Source: Pseudomonas putida (GTDB lineage: Bacteria; Pseudomonadota; Gammaproteobacteria; Pseudomonadales; Pseudomonadaceae). Taken from it: a DNA stretch of 64,000 bases. Each line of letters starts with the position of its first letter. The stretch's first letter is position 1. The notes under the pieces were generated by a model. That model ran no database searches. It was given only the letters and a program-made list of their open reading frames with translations, and was not told the DNA's origin. Of this stretch, positions 51,914 to 63,027 are shown piece by piece. The stretch spans positions 1-64,000 of the forward strand of contig NZ_JANHLE010000028.1 of assembly GCF_028682475.1 (NCBI RefSeq). Direction: 5' to 3'. A program made the position numbers and the translations under genes.

Positions 51914-51919
51914 TATAAT
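51914..51919 (+). promoter_or_regulatory. -10 box upstream of rpoD
   Basis: Perfect TATAAT 48 nt before the rpoD start, just after the dnaG stop; no good -35 at 16-18 nt is seen. It suggests an extra promoter for rpoD within the operon. Confidence 0.4.
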
Positions 51920-51966
51920 CCTCGGCTTGTTTTTTGCCCGCCAAGACCTTCAGTGGATAGGGTGTT

Positions 51967-53814
<1,848 letters not shown>

Positions 53815-53820
53815 TGACAA

Positions 53821-53845
53821 ACCCCGGCCCAGGCCGGGGTTTTTC
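53821..53845 (+). terminator. Rho-independent terminator of rpoD
   Basis: ACCCCGGC (53821-53828), 4-nt loop, GCCGGGGT (53833-53840), then TTTTCTTTT. Confidence 0.93.
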
Positions 53846-53941
53846 TTTTCTGCGATCACGCACTTTAAGTCTTTCGCCACTACCCTGGCGCAGAAATGCC
53901 CGTCTACACTCGAAGCAGTTCATCTGTATGACGAGGCCGTT

Positions 53942-56900
53942 ATGCCCAAAATGCCGGCCCTCCTGTTGCTGTTCCAGATGCTCTGGAGCGCAACGGCCGG
54001 CGCCTTGACCCTGACCGACGAAGAACAAGCCTGGCTCAGCGCCCACCCACAGCTGCGCCTCGGCGTCGACGCATCCTGGCCACCGTTTGAATACCGGGAC
54101 CAGGACGGTCACTACCAGGGATTGGCTGCCGATTACATTGCCCTTATCCAGGACCGACTGGGCGTAGTGTTCAGACCGGTCGAGCCCTCCAGCTGGTCTG
54201 CCGTGCTTGAACAGGCACGCAAGAACCAACTGGAATTGCTCCCTGGGGTGATGTCGACACCGGAGCGCCAGGGTTTCCTGGCCTTCACCCGCCCCTACCT
54301 GGATTTCCCGATCGTCATTCTCGCCCATGAAGGCGGGGCACAGCCGCGCACCCTGAACGACCTCTACGGGCTAAAGATTGCCGTGGTAGAGAATTATGCG
54401 CCGCATGAATTGTTGCGAACCCATCACCCCGACCTGAATCTGGTTGCCCTGCCCAATGTCAGCTCGACCCTGCAGGCACTGGCCACCGATGAAGTCGACG
54501 CGGTGGTCGGCGACCTCGCATCGAGCATCTGGAGCCTGCGCCAGCTCAAACTCGATGGCCTGTATGTCAGTGGCGAGACCAATTACCGCTACCAATTGGC
54601 CATGGCGGTACCACGTGAGCAAAAGATCCTGGTCGGCATCCTCGACAAAGTCATGGCCGACATGAGCACCAGCGAAATCGGCAAGATCCAGGAGCGCTGG
54701 GTCGGCAATGTCCTCGATCACCGGACTCTCTGGTACGACCTGTTGATTTATGGGCTGCCCGGGATATTGCTGTTGATGGCAATACTGGCGGCAGTGGTGC
54801 GAGTCAACAGGCGGCTGAGTTCGGAAATTTCCCGGCGCATTGCCCTGGAACAGGAACTGCGCAGCAGCGAATACCACTACCGCGGCCTGATTGAAAGCCT
54901 CTCGGCGATCGCCTGGGAAGCCGATGCCAATGACTTCACCTACAGCTATGTCTCGCCGCATGCCGAAGACCTGCTCGGCTACCCGCTGGCTCATTGGCTG
55001 CGCCCGGGCTTCTGGCGCAGCATCATTCACCCCGACGACGCCCTCTGGGCCCAGGCCTACTGCGACAGCGAGACCGCTGCCGGGCGCGACCACAGCCTCG
55101 ATTATCGGGTGATATGCGCCGATGGCCGCAGCCTTTGGGTACGCGATATCGTCAGCCTGATCGAGCCCGGGCATAAACCGGTGATGCGCGGGCTGATGAT
55201 CGATATCAGCGAAACCAAGAATGCCGAGGATGCCCTGCGCCTGTCGGAGCAGAAATTCGCCTCGGTATTCCAGCAGTGCCCGGACATCCTGCTGATCGCC
55301 CGCCTCAGCGACGGCTGCCTGCTGGAGGTCAACGAGGCCTTCGAAGAACAGATCGGCCTGAGCTCGGCACAAGTCATTGGCCGCACCGCTTCCGAGCTGA
55401 GTATCTGGGGCGTCGACGGAATAGGCCCGGGATTACTCTTGCGCCTGCAATCCGGCAGCATACGCAACCTGGAAACACTGTTCCGGCGCAGCAACGGCCA
55501 GTTGTTCACCGGCCTGATCTCGGCCGAGCCCTTTGAGCTCGACAGCACGCCCGCTCTGGTTGTGGCCGTGCGCGATATCAGCCAGCTCAAGGAAACCCAG
55601 GAGCAACTGCAAACCTCCGAAGAGAAATTCGCCAAGGCTTTCCACGCCTCCCCTGACGGCCTGCTGCTGTCACGCCAGAGCGACGGCCTGCTGCTTGAGG
55701 TCAATGAAGGCTTCTGCCGCCTGACAGGCTTCGACAGTCATCTGTCACTGGACCACACCTCGCTGGACCTGGGCATCTGGGTGGACCTCAACGAACGCCG
55801 ACGCCTGCTGGAGATGCTGAAAAAAGACGGTTTCGTCCGTGATTTCAGCTGCCACATCCGCCGCCGTGACGGCCAGATACGTTTGTGCGAGCTATCAGCC
55901 CGGCCATTACCGATAGCCGGTGTCGACTGCATGCTGACCATCGCCCGCGACATCACCGAACGCCACCTGATGCAGGAAAAGCTGCAACTGGCCGCCACGG
56001 TGTTTGAAAACACCGCCGAAGGCGTGTTGATCACGGACACCGAGCAACGCATCAGTGCCGTCAACCGGGCGTTCAGCGAAATCACCGGTTACAGCGAATT
56101 CGAAGCCTTGGGGCAAACACCGCGCCTGCTTGCCTCGGGCCAGCACGACAGCGCTTTTTATGCCGCCATGTGGCACCAGTTGACCGCCGAAGGGCACTGG
56201 CAGGGCGAGATCCACAACCGGCGCAAAAATGGCGAGCTGTATCCGAGCTGGCTGACCATCAGTGCTGTGCGCAACAGCGAGCGGGTCATCACCCACTTTG
56301 TTGCCGTGTTCGCCGATATTTCCAGCCTCAAGCATGCCCAGGCGAAACTCGACTACCAGGCTCACCACGACCCGCTCACCGGCCTGCCCAACCGCACACT
56401 GTTCGAAAACCGCCTGCAAGCGGCCCTCACCTGCGCCCAGAGCTCCAAGCGCCAGGGGGCCGTGCTGTTTCTCGACCTCGACCGCTTCAAGCACATCAAC
56501 GACAGCCTTGGCCATCCGGTCGGCGACCTGCTGCTCAAAGGCATCGCCCAGCGCCTGAAAGAACAAGTGCGCGATATCGACACCGTGGCGCGCCTGGGTG
56601 GAGATGAGTTCATCATCCTCTTGCCCGGCCTGCACCAGCCCAGCGACGCCAGCCATATCGCCAACAAACTGCTGGCCTGCTTCAGCGCGCCTTTCCAGGC
56701 TGGCGAACACGAGTTCTTCACCAGTGCCAGCATTGGCACCAGCCTGTACCCACAGGACGGCACGGATGTCGCCTCACTGATCCGCAATGCCGACGCGGCG
56801 ATGTACCGCTCCAAGGCCAAGGGCCGTAACCGGGTCGAATGCTACACCCGCGACCTCACCGCCCAGGCCAGCGAGCGTATTGCCCTGGAACACGAACTGC

Positions 56901-57685
56901 GCCGGGCCATAGAGCGCAATGAACTGAGCCTGAGTTACCAGCCCAAGTTCAGCCTGAAAACCCAGAGCCTGGTGGGTGCCGAAGCCCTGATTCGCTGGAC
57001 CCACCCGCTGTTTGGCGACGTGCCTCCAGAACATTTCATCGGCCTGGCCGAAGAGAACGGCATGATTCTGCAACTGGGCGACTGGGTGCTGGAACAGGCC
57101 TGCCGGCAAATGCAGGCCTGGAAGAAACGCTACCAGGCCTTCGGCCCGCTGTCGGTCAACCTGGCCGGCGCTCAACTGCGTCAAACCAGCCTGATCAAAC
57201 GCATTGAACAGCTACTCAAGACCCACCAGCTCAAAGCCGGTGACCTGCAACTGGAAATCACCGAAAACTTCATCATGAGCCAGGCCGAAGAAGCCCTGGC
57301 CATTCTCCACCAGCTCAAACACCTGGGCGTGCAACTGGCGATCGACGACTTTGGCACCGGCTACTCATCACTGAGCTACCTCAAGCGCTTGCCGCTGGAC
57401 ATCCTCAAGATTGACCAGTCGTTCATTCGCGGCCTGCCCGATGACCCCCACGATGCCGCCATCGCCCGGGCGATCATTGCCCTGGGGCGCAGCATGCAAT
57501 TGACCATCATTGCCGAAGGCGTCGAGAACCAGGCCCAACAGCAATTCCTCGCCGCTGAAGGTTGCGAACAGATCCAGGGCTACATCGTCAGCCTGCCGCT
57601 ACCGGCGGAGGAATTTGCCGCTTCCTTCCTTCGTATAGCAGTTTCGGATCTTTCGGATGGCACAGCCCGGAAACCCTCGTTATAA
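53942..57685 (+). CDS. rmcA: Membrane GGDEF/EAL protein RmcA-like
   Basis: 1247-aa c-di-GMP enzyme, the counterpart of PA0575 next to rpoD in P. aeruginosa. A signal peptide (1-20) and a periplasmic SBP_bac_3 domain (about 30-250) precede one membrane helix (about 262-285). Four PAS units follow (about 305-790), then a GGDEF domain with the motif intact (886-890) and an EAL domain (E1014 in AEALIRW; DDFGTG, KIDQSFI, AEGVE all present). In RmcA the phosphodiesterase activity dominates and GTP binding to GGDEF stimulates it. The ATG at 53942 is chosen for its signal peptide; the frame is open further upstream. Confidence 0.9.
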   Translation: MPKMPALLLLFQMLWSATAGALTLTDEEQAWLSAHPQLRLGVDASWPPFEYRDQDGHYQGLAADYIALIQDRLGVVFRPVEPSSWSAVLEQARKNQLELLPGVMSTPERQGFLAFTRPYLDFPIVILAHEGGAQPRTLNDLYGLKIAVVENYAPHELLRTHHPDLNLVALPNVSSTLQALATDEVDAVVGDLASSIWSLRQLKLDGLYVSGETNYRYQLAMAVPREQKILVGILDKVMADMSTSEIGKIQERWVGNVLDHRTLWYDLLIYGLPGILLLMAILAAVVRVNRRLSSEISRRIALEQELRSSEYHYRGLIESLSAIAWEADANDFTYSYVSPHAEDLLGYPLAHWLRPGFWRSIIHPDDALWAQAYCDSETAAGRDHSLDYRVICADGRSLWVRDIVSLIEPGHKPVMRGLMIDISETKNAEDALRLSEQKFASVFQQCPDILLIARLSDGCLLEVNEAFEEQIGLSSAQVIGRTASELSIWGVDGIGPGLLLRLQSGSIRNLETLFRRSNGQLFTGLISAEPFELDSTPALVVAVRDISQLKETQEQLQTSEEKFAKAFHASPDGLLLSRQSDGLLLEVNEGFCRLTGFDSHLSLDHTSLDLGIWVDLNERRRLLEMLKKDGFVRDFSCHIRRRDGQIRLCELSARPLPIAGVDCMLTIARDITERHLMQEKLQLAATVFENTAEGVLITDTEQRISAVNRAFSEITGYSEFEALGQTPRLLASGQHDSAFYAAMWHQLTAEGHWQGEIHNRRKNGELYPSWLTISAVRNSERVITHFVAVFADISSLKHAQAKLDYQAHHDPLTGLPNRTLFENRLQAALTCAQSSKRQGAVLFLDLDRFKHINDSLGHPVGDLLLKGIAQRLKEQVRDIDTVARLGGDEFIILLPGLHQPSDASHIANKLLACFSAPFQAGEHEFFTSASIGTSLYPQDGTDVASLIRNADAAMYRSKAKGRNRVECYTRDLTAQASERIALEHELRRAIERNELSLSYQPKFSLKTQSLVGAEALIRWTHPLFGDVPPEHFIGLAEENGMILQLGDWVLEQACRQMQAWKKRYQAFGPLSVNLAGAQLRQTSLIKRIEQLLKTHQLKAGDLQLEITENFIMSQAEEALAILHQLKHLGVQLAIDDFGTGYSSLSYLKRLPLDILKIDQSFIRGLPDDPHDAAIARAIIALGRSMQLTIIAEGVENQAQQQFLAAEGCEQIQGYIVSLPLPAEEFAASFLRIAVSDLSDGTARKPSL

Positions 57686-57686
57686 T
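57681..57686 (+). promoter_or_regulatory. -10 box of tRNA promoter overlapping the rmcA stop codon
   Basis: TATAAT at 57681-57686 contains the rmcA stop TAA (57683-57685) and lies 12 nt before the mature tRNA 5' end, with a GC-rich discriminator. The -35 is weak. Confidence 0.6.
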
Positions 57687-57698
57687 CCGCGACCACTG

Positions 57699-57775
57699 GG
57701 GCCTATAGCTCAGTTGGTTAGAGCAGAGGACTCATAATCCTTTGGTCCACGGTTCAAGTCCGTGTGGGCCCACCA
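57699..57775 (+). tRNA. tRNA-Ile2 (CAT anticodon, lysidine type)
   Basis: 77-nt tRNA with encoded CCA. The acceptor GGGCCTA pairs with TGGGCCC, the D-arm is AGCTC..GAGC, the anticodon loop CTCATAA holds CAT (57733-57735), and the T-arm contains GGTTCAAGTCC. A CAT anticodon could be Met. However, the consecutive pairs C4-G69 and C5-G68, which TilS uses to recognise tRNA-Ile2, are present, and the variable loop matches E. coli ileX, so Ile2 (AUA decoding after lysidine modification) is preferred. Confidence 0.88.
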
Positions 57776-57780
57776 AACAG

Positions 57781-57803
57781 AAAGCCGCGCATTGCGCGGC
57801 TTT
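57781..57803 (+). terminator. Terminator of the tRNA gene
   Basis: 10-bp perfect hairpin AAAGCCGCGC-ATT-GCGCGGCTTT, 5 nt past the CCA end; the T-run is short. Confidence 0.8.
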
Positions 57804-57901
57804 CGCATTTCTGGCGCGACAACCTCAGATACAGCCCGATGGGCCAACGGTACAAATTAGGTACAGTGCGGCTTCGCTTGCAGGCCCTAGAAGTCCTTCA
57901 G

Positions 57902-57967
57902 ATGACCACAATCGTCAAAAAACCTGCCGGCACCTGCCCATTGTCGAAAGCCGTTACTTCTCAATAA
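57902..57967 (+). pseudogene. Possible remnant of a phage-type integrase 5' end
   Basis: A 21-codon ORF 126 nt past the tRNA begins MTTIVKKPAGTC. This resembles the N-terminus MxTIVKTPSGTWKA common in tyrosine recombinases of pseudomonad islands, with a probable 9-nt insertion before KAV. It stops inside the 3' end of the neighbouring kinase gene. The upstream GGTACAAATTAGGTACAG is also of the type seen near such integrases. Similarity is from memory of the family and short, so it remains tentative. Confidence 0.4.
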
Positions 57968-60900
57968 AGAAACGAGGTTTGCGTCTCTGCAAAGCTGTAT
58001 GCACCCGGTGTTCAAAATCGTTGAGTGCATGGAACAAAGCCGCAAAATCATTCGCTTTAGCCATGGTTTGCAGCTCGATGCAGGCTGCTGCAATATTAGC
58101 TTCGCGCACCATCATGAAAGCGCCTTGCATGGAGTGCAGTTGCGTCAGTACCTGTTTCACGTCGCCACTTGAAAGCGCAGCGCGAATGATTGCAAGAGAC
58201 TTCGATGAAGCTGTCATCATTGCTTCATACAGATCTGTTGGTAGAGGACTGGTTGTTGCAGTGTCGTGTTCGCTCGTGGGGTTCGAGCTTGGACTGACAT
58301 CGAGCTTACCGCCCAGGTTCTTGCGTATTGCGATATCCAGTTCAGCCAGAGATATAGGCTTCAGTATGACGTCGTCGATACCTGCCTCTTCGCAGCGACG
58401 ACGATCATCAGCTGCCGTACTGGCCGTGATTGCTATGATTGGCACCCAGTCTTTTTGTCTGCGCAGACAAGTTGCAAAGCCATATCCATCGAGCTCCGGC
58501 ATTGACAGGTCAGTCAGCACAATATCGTATTGTTGCTCACTAAATTTTTTGAGCGCGGCAACACCGTTCTCGACGAAGTCGGCCTTGAAGCCTAGCAACT
58601 CAAGTTGCTCGCGGATCAGTATTTGGTTTGCTAAATGATCTTCGGCTACGAGCACTCGTACTGGTAGTTTGCCTGTGGTGCATTCGAGCGCGGGCGCCGG
58701 GGGAGACTGTATCCGTTTGTTTGAATTTTCCACTGCAAGTGCAATGGCTGACCTGAGGCCGGCAAGGGAGTAGCAGGATACTGATAGCTGATTGCCGCTT
58801 GCGATAGGAGTGCGCGGACCGTCGCAGCTTACGTGGATCTCCCAGGTAGTCCAGGCCTCAGCCCCTTCACCAACCGTATGCCATTGGCTTTTGCCGCCAA
58901 AAATAAGCTTTGGAATCGGGGCGATAGTCAATGCTTCTGGCGAGCCGGCAGTGAATACATCGAGCCCCCACTTAAGCAGGTGAGGCTTGATCGTTGAGTA
59001 CCATTCCGGCGACTTACCCACAAGTGCGATAGCTGTTCCAGGCGCAAAAGGGAGGGGCTCAACACTTGTGGCACTGTCCATTGGTATCGGCAAGCACACC
59101 GAGAACTTACTGCCAAGGCCGGGGATGCTTTCAAGCGAAATGTCGCCGCCCATCAACTCGGTCAACCGCTTGCACAAAGTGAGTCCAAGACCGGAACCGC
59201 CGAAACGGCGCGTTATCGATGAGTCTGCCTGTGTGAATTTATGGAACACTTTGCACTGAAGATCAGCGGGAATACCAATACCGGTATCGCTTACACTAAT
59301 GACCAGCGGCGATCCATCCGTGGCTTCTTGTGCAAGCCGAAGGGCCAGGGTCACCTTGCCCTCTTGGGTGAACTTGATCGCATTACTGAGGAGATTCTCG
59401 ACAATCTGCCGAATTCGCGTTGGATCCCCATGGTAAAGCCGTTCTATTTCTGGCTCGACCGAAAAGTAGAGTACAAGTCCTTTTTCTCTCGCAAGTGGGG
59501 CGAACATTGAAGCCACCTGTTCAATCATATTAATGATATCGAAAGTGGCGTTTTCCAGTCTCAAGCAACCCGACTCGAACTTGGACAAGTCCAGAATATC
59601 GTTAATAATGTTGAGCAGTGAGCATGACGATGTCGTGATAGTGTGTAACCGGTCACGCTGCAGGTCCGACAGGTTTGAGTACTCGAGTAGTTCGAGGTTA
59701 CCCAGAATGGCATTTAATGGAGTGCGGATTTCGTGACTCATCGTAGCAAGGAAGTCGGACTTCATTTGTGCAGCCTCTTCGGCAGCCTCCTTGGCTGCTT
59801 GAAGTGCTTTTTCGGCACACTTACGTACGGTAATGTCCTCGAGAGTACCCTGCAGCAGTTGCTTGCCATCAAGGCATATTGTCGTCAGATGCACTGCCGC
59901 GTGCCAGGTATCACCGTTTGGCCGCTGGAGGCGCCACTCGAACACATTGAGCCCTTTCTCAATTGCGATAGCCTGTTGTTGGATCGCTGCAGTCCATGTG
60001 TATTCTTGAGACATTGAGGCATCAAGAATTGTCTTGCCAATGAGATCGCTCTTGCCCTCATAACCATAGATATCGACGGCGGCCCTGTTGCAATCGGTAA
60101 TAGTTCCGCTTTCCGGCGCCACTACCACCATCGGGACATGGGAGTTTTGAAACAGCGCTTTGTTGTACGCCTCGCTGTCGCGCAGAGCGTTTTCCATCGC
60201 CCGGCGCGGGGATACATCGTTCGCAATCACGCACAAGGCGTAGGGTTGTCCATTGTCATCGGTCAGCAGGAATTTTGTGGTCAGCGACACATAACTTCCA
60301 TTCTGACTCGGAATTTCCTCCTCGAACTGCTGGCTTGCACCATTCCTGATTATTTCCTTGTCCTTTGCCCGTACGCGTCTTGCCACGTCGTCCGGAAAGA
60401 AAAAGTAATCCGTTTTCCCCAGCGCAGCGCCCGCTGGCAGATTGAAGACTCGATCAAATGCCCGATTGGTCAGTAGGTGCCGGCCTTTTAGGTCCTTGAT
60501 CAGAACGACGGAGGGATATCCGTCAACCACATCCTGCAACAGTTTCTGTGCGTGGCGCTGCTCTGTGACATCCTGATAGTAACCGTTCCAGATAACCGCA
60601 CCATCGGCCAAATCAGTGCTCACGCGCACGTTCGCCAGCACCCAGCGGGTTTCACCGTCAATCACTACTCGGCTGATTGCCTCTGAACAGGCACCTTCCT
60701 CTCCTGACAGCACCCTGTGCAGCAATGTAGTGAAAGCGCTCTGTGCCAGCTCCAGATCGTCCGGATGTACATGGCGCCAGCGTGCCGCAGGGTCAGCTCG
60801 CAGTTCTTCTGCGGAAACACCTAGGATCGGCAAGACGCTGTTGCTTATGAAGTTGTAAGTTATCCTTCTGTCGGCAGATAAGCGTAACTGAAAGACGGCC

Positions 60901-61748
60901 GGTAGCAATGCGTTCGACATTCCCTCCAGTTGCGCTACCTGCGCATTTATCTTCTCAGCCATATTGCGCAGACCAGACTGCGCCTGGGTAAGGGCATGGA
61001 GCAATTGGCTAGTTTCATCTTTGCCGGCAAAAGACGGGGCGTCCGCGAGGTTCATGCCTGCAAGGCGATTGGCAATGGCAATTGCGACGTGGAGCGGGCG
61101 GGTGATCGAACGAGCCAGCAGCAAGGATATCAAGACCCCAAGCAGGACACTGCCAAGGACAATTGTGATGGTATAGATGTAAAGCTGTAGGTACTTTTGG
61201 TGTGCTTCGTCGTACTTCTCACGGGTAATGCGAGCCTGCAGGTTGATCAACTGGCCCATGTCGGCGTGAAAGGCACTGAAGGGGCGAGCCAGGAGGACTT
61301 TCTGTGCTTCGGCCATACCCGCGACCCGGCCGCCGTGGCGGTATGCGGCGATGATCTTGCTACGTGCGGTCGCGAGCTCATGTCTGTCGGCGTCAGCTCG
61401 ATCGGCCAGTACCATTTCCTCAGCAGTCAAGTAAGTGCGCCGATAGACTAGCCAATTTTCCTCGCGCCTGGCCGCGATATGGTCAATTTTGTCGAGCGTC
61501 CTGGCGAGACTAGCCGGTGACTGCTCATCTTCCGCCCGCTCAAGCAGATGGAGTATCGACTGAGAGTCATACAGGACCTTACCCAGTTGTACCAGCGCAA
61601 CGGTTCGGTCTTCATAAACCGATTTTAATCGCATCTTCTCATCGGACATTGCGCTCACTCCCACCAGTCCGGAAACTACCGTGATGGTCGACAGTAGTCC
61701 GACAAGAAGAAATAATTTGCCGCCAATTGTAATTCTGTTCAAATACAT
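57954..61748 (-). CDS. Hybrid sensor histidine kinase (RocS/BvgS class) with MCP-like sensor
   Basis: 1264-aa phosphorelay kinase. Order: membrane helix (about 10-32), a periplasmic four-helix-bundle region (about 35-190) like chemoreceptor sensors, a second helix (about 192-213), HAMP (about 214-268), three PAS units (about 290-640), HisKA with His672 in MSHEIRTPLNA, and HATPase with LLSNAIKFTQ, DTGIGIP and FGGSGLGL. A degenerate receiver follows (about 920-1020), then an intact receiver with Asp1080 in LTDLSMPELDG and a C-terminal HPt with His1205 in LHSMQGA. GGGAAAG precedes the ATG. Likely partners are the two regulators upstream. Confidence 0.85.
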   Translation of the reverse strand: MYLNRITIGGKLFLLVGLLSTITVVSGLVGVSAMSDEKMRLKSVYEDRTVALVQLGKVLYDSQSILHLLERAEDEQSPASLARTLDKIDHIAARREENWLVYRRTYLTAEEMVLADRADADRHELATARSKIIAAYRHGGRVAGMAEAQKVLLARPFSAFHADMGQLINLQARITREKYDEAHQKYLQLYIYTITIVLGSVLLGVLISLLLARSITRPLHVAIAIANRLAGMNLADAPSFAGKDETSQLLHALTQAQSGLRNMAEKINAQVAQLEGMSNALLPAVFQLRLSADRRITYNFISNSVLPILGVSAEELRADPAARWRHVHPDDLELAQSAFTTLLHRVLSGEEGACSEAISRVVIDGETRWVLANVRVSTDLADGAVIWNGYYQDVTEQRHAQKLLQDVVDGYPSVVLIKDLKGRHLLTNRAFDRVFNLPAGAALGKTDYFFFPDDVARRVRAKDKEIIRNGASQQFEEEIPSQNGSYVSLTTKFLLTDDNGQPYALCVIANDVSPRRAMENALRDSEAYNKALFQNSHVPMVVVAPESGTITDCNRAAVDIYGYEGKSDLIGKTILDASMSQEYTWTAAIQQQAIAIEKGLNVFEWRLQRPNGDTWHAAVHLTTICLDGKQLLQGTLEDITVRKCAEKALQAAKEAAEEAAQMKSDFLATMSHEIRTPLNAILGNLELLEYSNLSDLQRDRLHTITTSSCSLLNIINDILDLSKFESGCLRLENATFDIINMIEQVASMFAPLAREKGLVLYFSVEPEIERLYHGDPTRIRQIVENLLSNAIKFTQEGKVTLALRLAQEATDGSPLVISVSDTGIGIPADLQCKVFHKFTQADSSITRRFGGSGLGLTLCKRLTELMGGDISLESIPGLGSKFSVCLPIPMDSATSVEPLPFAPGTAIALVGKSPEWYSTIKPHLLKWGLDVFTAGSPEALTIAPIPKLIFGGKSQWHTVGEGAEAWTTWEIHVSCDGPRTPIASGNQLSVSCYSLAGLRSAIALAVENSNKRIQSPPAPALECTTGKLPVRVLVAEDHLANQILIREQLELLGFKADFVENGVAALKKFSEQQYDIVLTDLSMPELDGYGFATCLRRQKDWVPIIAITASTAADDRRRCEEAGIDDVILKPISLAELDIAIRKNLGGKLDVSPSSNPTSEHDTATTSPLPTDLYEAMMTASSKSLAIIRAALSSGDVKQVLTQLHSMQGAFMMVREANIAAACIELQTMAKANDFAALFHALNDFEHRVHTALQRRKPRFFIEK

Positions 61749-61856
61749 CTTTCCCTTTTGACGCCGACATGATGTTGCCGAGAGAGGTGCCCCTCCAACA
61801 TCAGAGCTTCAATCGACCCGAACATTTGGTACGAATTACTATTTTGACTATTATAT

Positions 61857-62507
61857 TCAAATTATCCCTATCTCCATCGCATACTTGAACAAGTCTGGTT
61901 CGCGTTGGATCCCAAGTTTTTGCATGGCTCGTTGTTTCTGTGAGCTGATGGTTTGCTTGCTACGATGTAACTGTTCTGCGATTTGGCTGATGGTGTAGCC
62001 TAAGGCATACAAGCGGATCACCTCCGCTTCGCGCTTGGAGAGTTCCGGCAAACTGTCAATTGTGTGTGGATTAATGCCCAGTCTTTGGACGATTTCGTCT
62101 ATGAGCGGAGAGAAATAGCTTTTGTCTGCATAGGCTGCCAGGATGGCGCACACGATGTGCTCCGAAGGGTCCGCCTTGCTGAGAATACAACTGATGCCGT
62201 GCTGTATAAGGTGTCGAGTGGTCGCGGGATTATCAAGCATGGTGAAAACTACAACCTTAAGTGTCGGGTACCGGCGCTTGACAAGGGCGAGAAGAGGAGT
62301 GCCATCACCGAATCTCCCCCCCGGCATTACATAGTCCGTGACCAGTACGTCGCAAGGATGCTGATCGAGTATGGAAATAAGTTGTGTCGAGTCCTCAGCA
62401 GAGCCAACAATATCGAGCGTTGCATTCGTGGCAAGCGCATATTTTATACCGATTAGCAATGCCGGATGATCATCCGCTATTACCACTTTAATTTTGAAGG
62501 TAGACAT
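61857..62507 (-). CDS. RcsB/BvgA-like response regulator (LuxR family)
   Basis: 216-aa DNA-binding regulator. The receiver has ADDHPALLIGIKYAL and Asp58 in LVTDYVMPGG; the helix-turn-helix has LSKREAEVIRLYALGYTISQIAEQL and RSKQTISSQKQRAMQKLGI. The inserted FGDGTPLL after the phosphorylation site is shared with RcsB. It lies 108 nt upstream of the kinase gene on the same strand. The codon use is more AT-rich than in the core genes. It resembles RocA1/EvgA/BvgA; targets unknown. Confidence 0.85.
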   Translation of the reverse strand: MSTFKIKVVIADDHPALLIGIKYALATNATLDIVGSAEDSTQLISILDQHPCDVLVTDYVMPGGRFGDGTPLLALVKRRYPTLKVVVFTMLDNPATTRHLIQHGISCILSKADPSEHIVCAILAAYADKSYFSPLIDEIVQRLGINPHTIDSLPELSKREAEVIRLYALGYTISQIAEQLHRSKQTISSQKQRAMQKLGIQREPDLFKYAMEIGII

Positions 62508-62752
62508 GACATATCATCTCGATGTCGCTGCACGTAGGGGCGTCTTGGCTCGCGGTTCTGCCAGAGCATTTTCTTGATTGTCAATAAGCACATCCAATCA
62601 ATTCTCCCTAACTTACCTATTGGTCATTGCTATTCTATCCACAATGCGCCTGATAGCACTGTAGAATTTTGACTAGAAAACCCGGCAGGGCTTCTTGCAT
62701 ACCTCCGTTAGGGTCGTGCGCATTCGAGACTGAAGCTTGCTTTTGGATCCAT
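62508..62752. other. Gene-free stretch upstream of the RcsB-like gene
   Basis: AT-rich sequence after the IS remnant. I see no ORF with family signature or structured RNA in it; it probably holds the promoter of the regulator-kinase pair. Confidence 0.5.
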
Positions 62753-62940
62753 TAGTGTTTGCAAGTAATGTGGAGTGATTTGGAGTAAGACTCACCGTTG
62801 TGTACAACATATACTGGTCTGTCCCGGAACGGGTGGACAGGTGGTGAAGAGCTACTGCTCGCGTAGCGCCGCTCAAAATCCATTGGACTGAGATATCCCG
62901 CGTCGAGTGGCGACGGCGGTGATTGTAAAAGCGGATGTCT
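62753..62940 (-). pseudogene. Remnant of an IS3-family transposase C-terminus
   Basis: Minus-strand codons 62930-62901 read FYNHRRRHST and 62898-62872 read GYLSPMDFE, the hallmark end of IS3-type OrfB integrases (FYNxxRxHSxLGYxSPxxFE). Only 2 nt (62899-62900) stand where the Leu codon should be, so a 1-nt deletion breaks the frame. The second frame then stays open to a stop at 62753. Everything 5' of this (DDE core) is missing. No terminal inverted repeats are identified. Confidence 0.75.
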
Positions 62941-63027
62941 TACGCCCCTGCATCGCCGTGCAGCAGCTTTTCGACCTGTGCGAGATCTGCACCATCGGCC
63001 AGCGCATCTACCTACAGTAGCAAGGGC

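Noticed and set aside
57699..57775. Calling the CAT tRNA elongator tRNA-Met
   Set aside because: C4-G69 and C5-G68 pairs and the variable loop favour tRNA-Ile2; Met remains a possible database label.
62945..63027. Minus-strand reading VDALADGADLAQVEKLLHGDAGA just after the EAL gene
   Set aside because: Looks like the C-terminus of some protein, but too short to assign; could be part of the same decayed mobile element. Not called as a gene.
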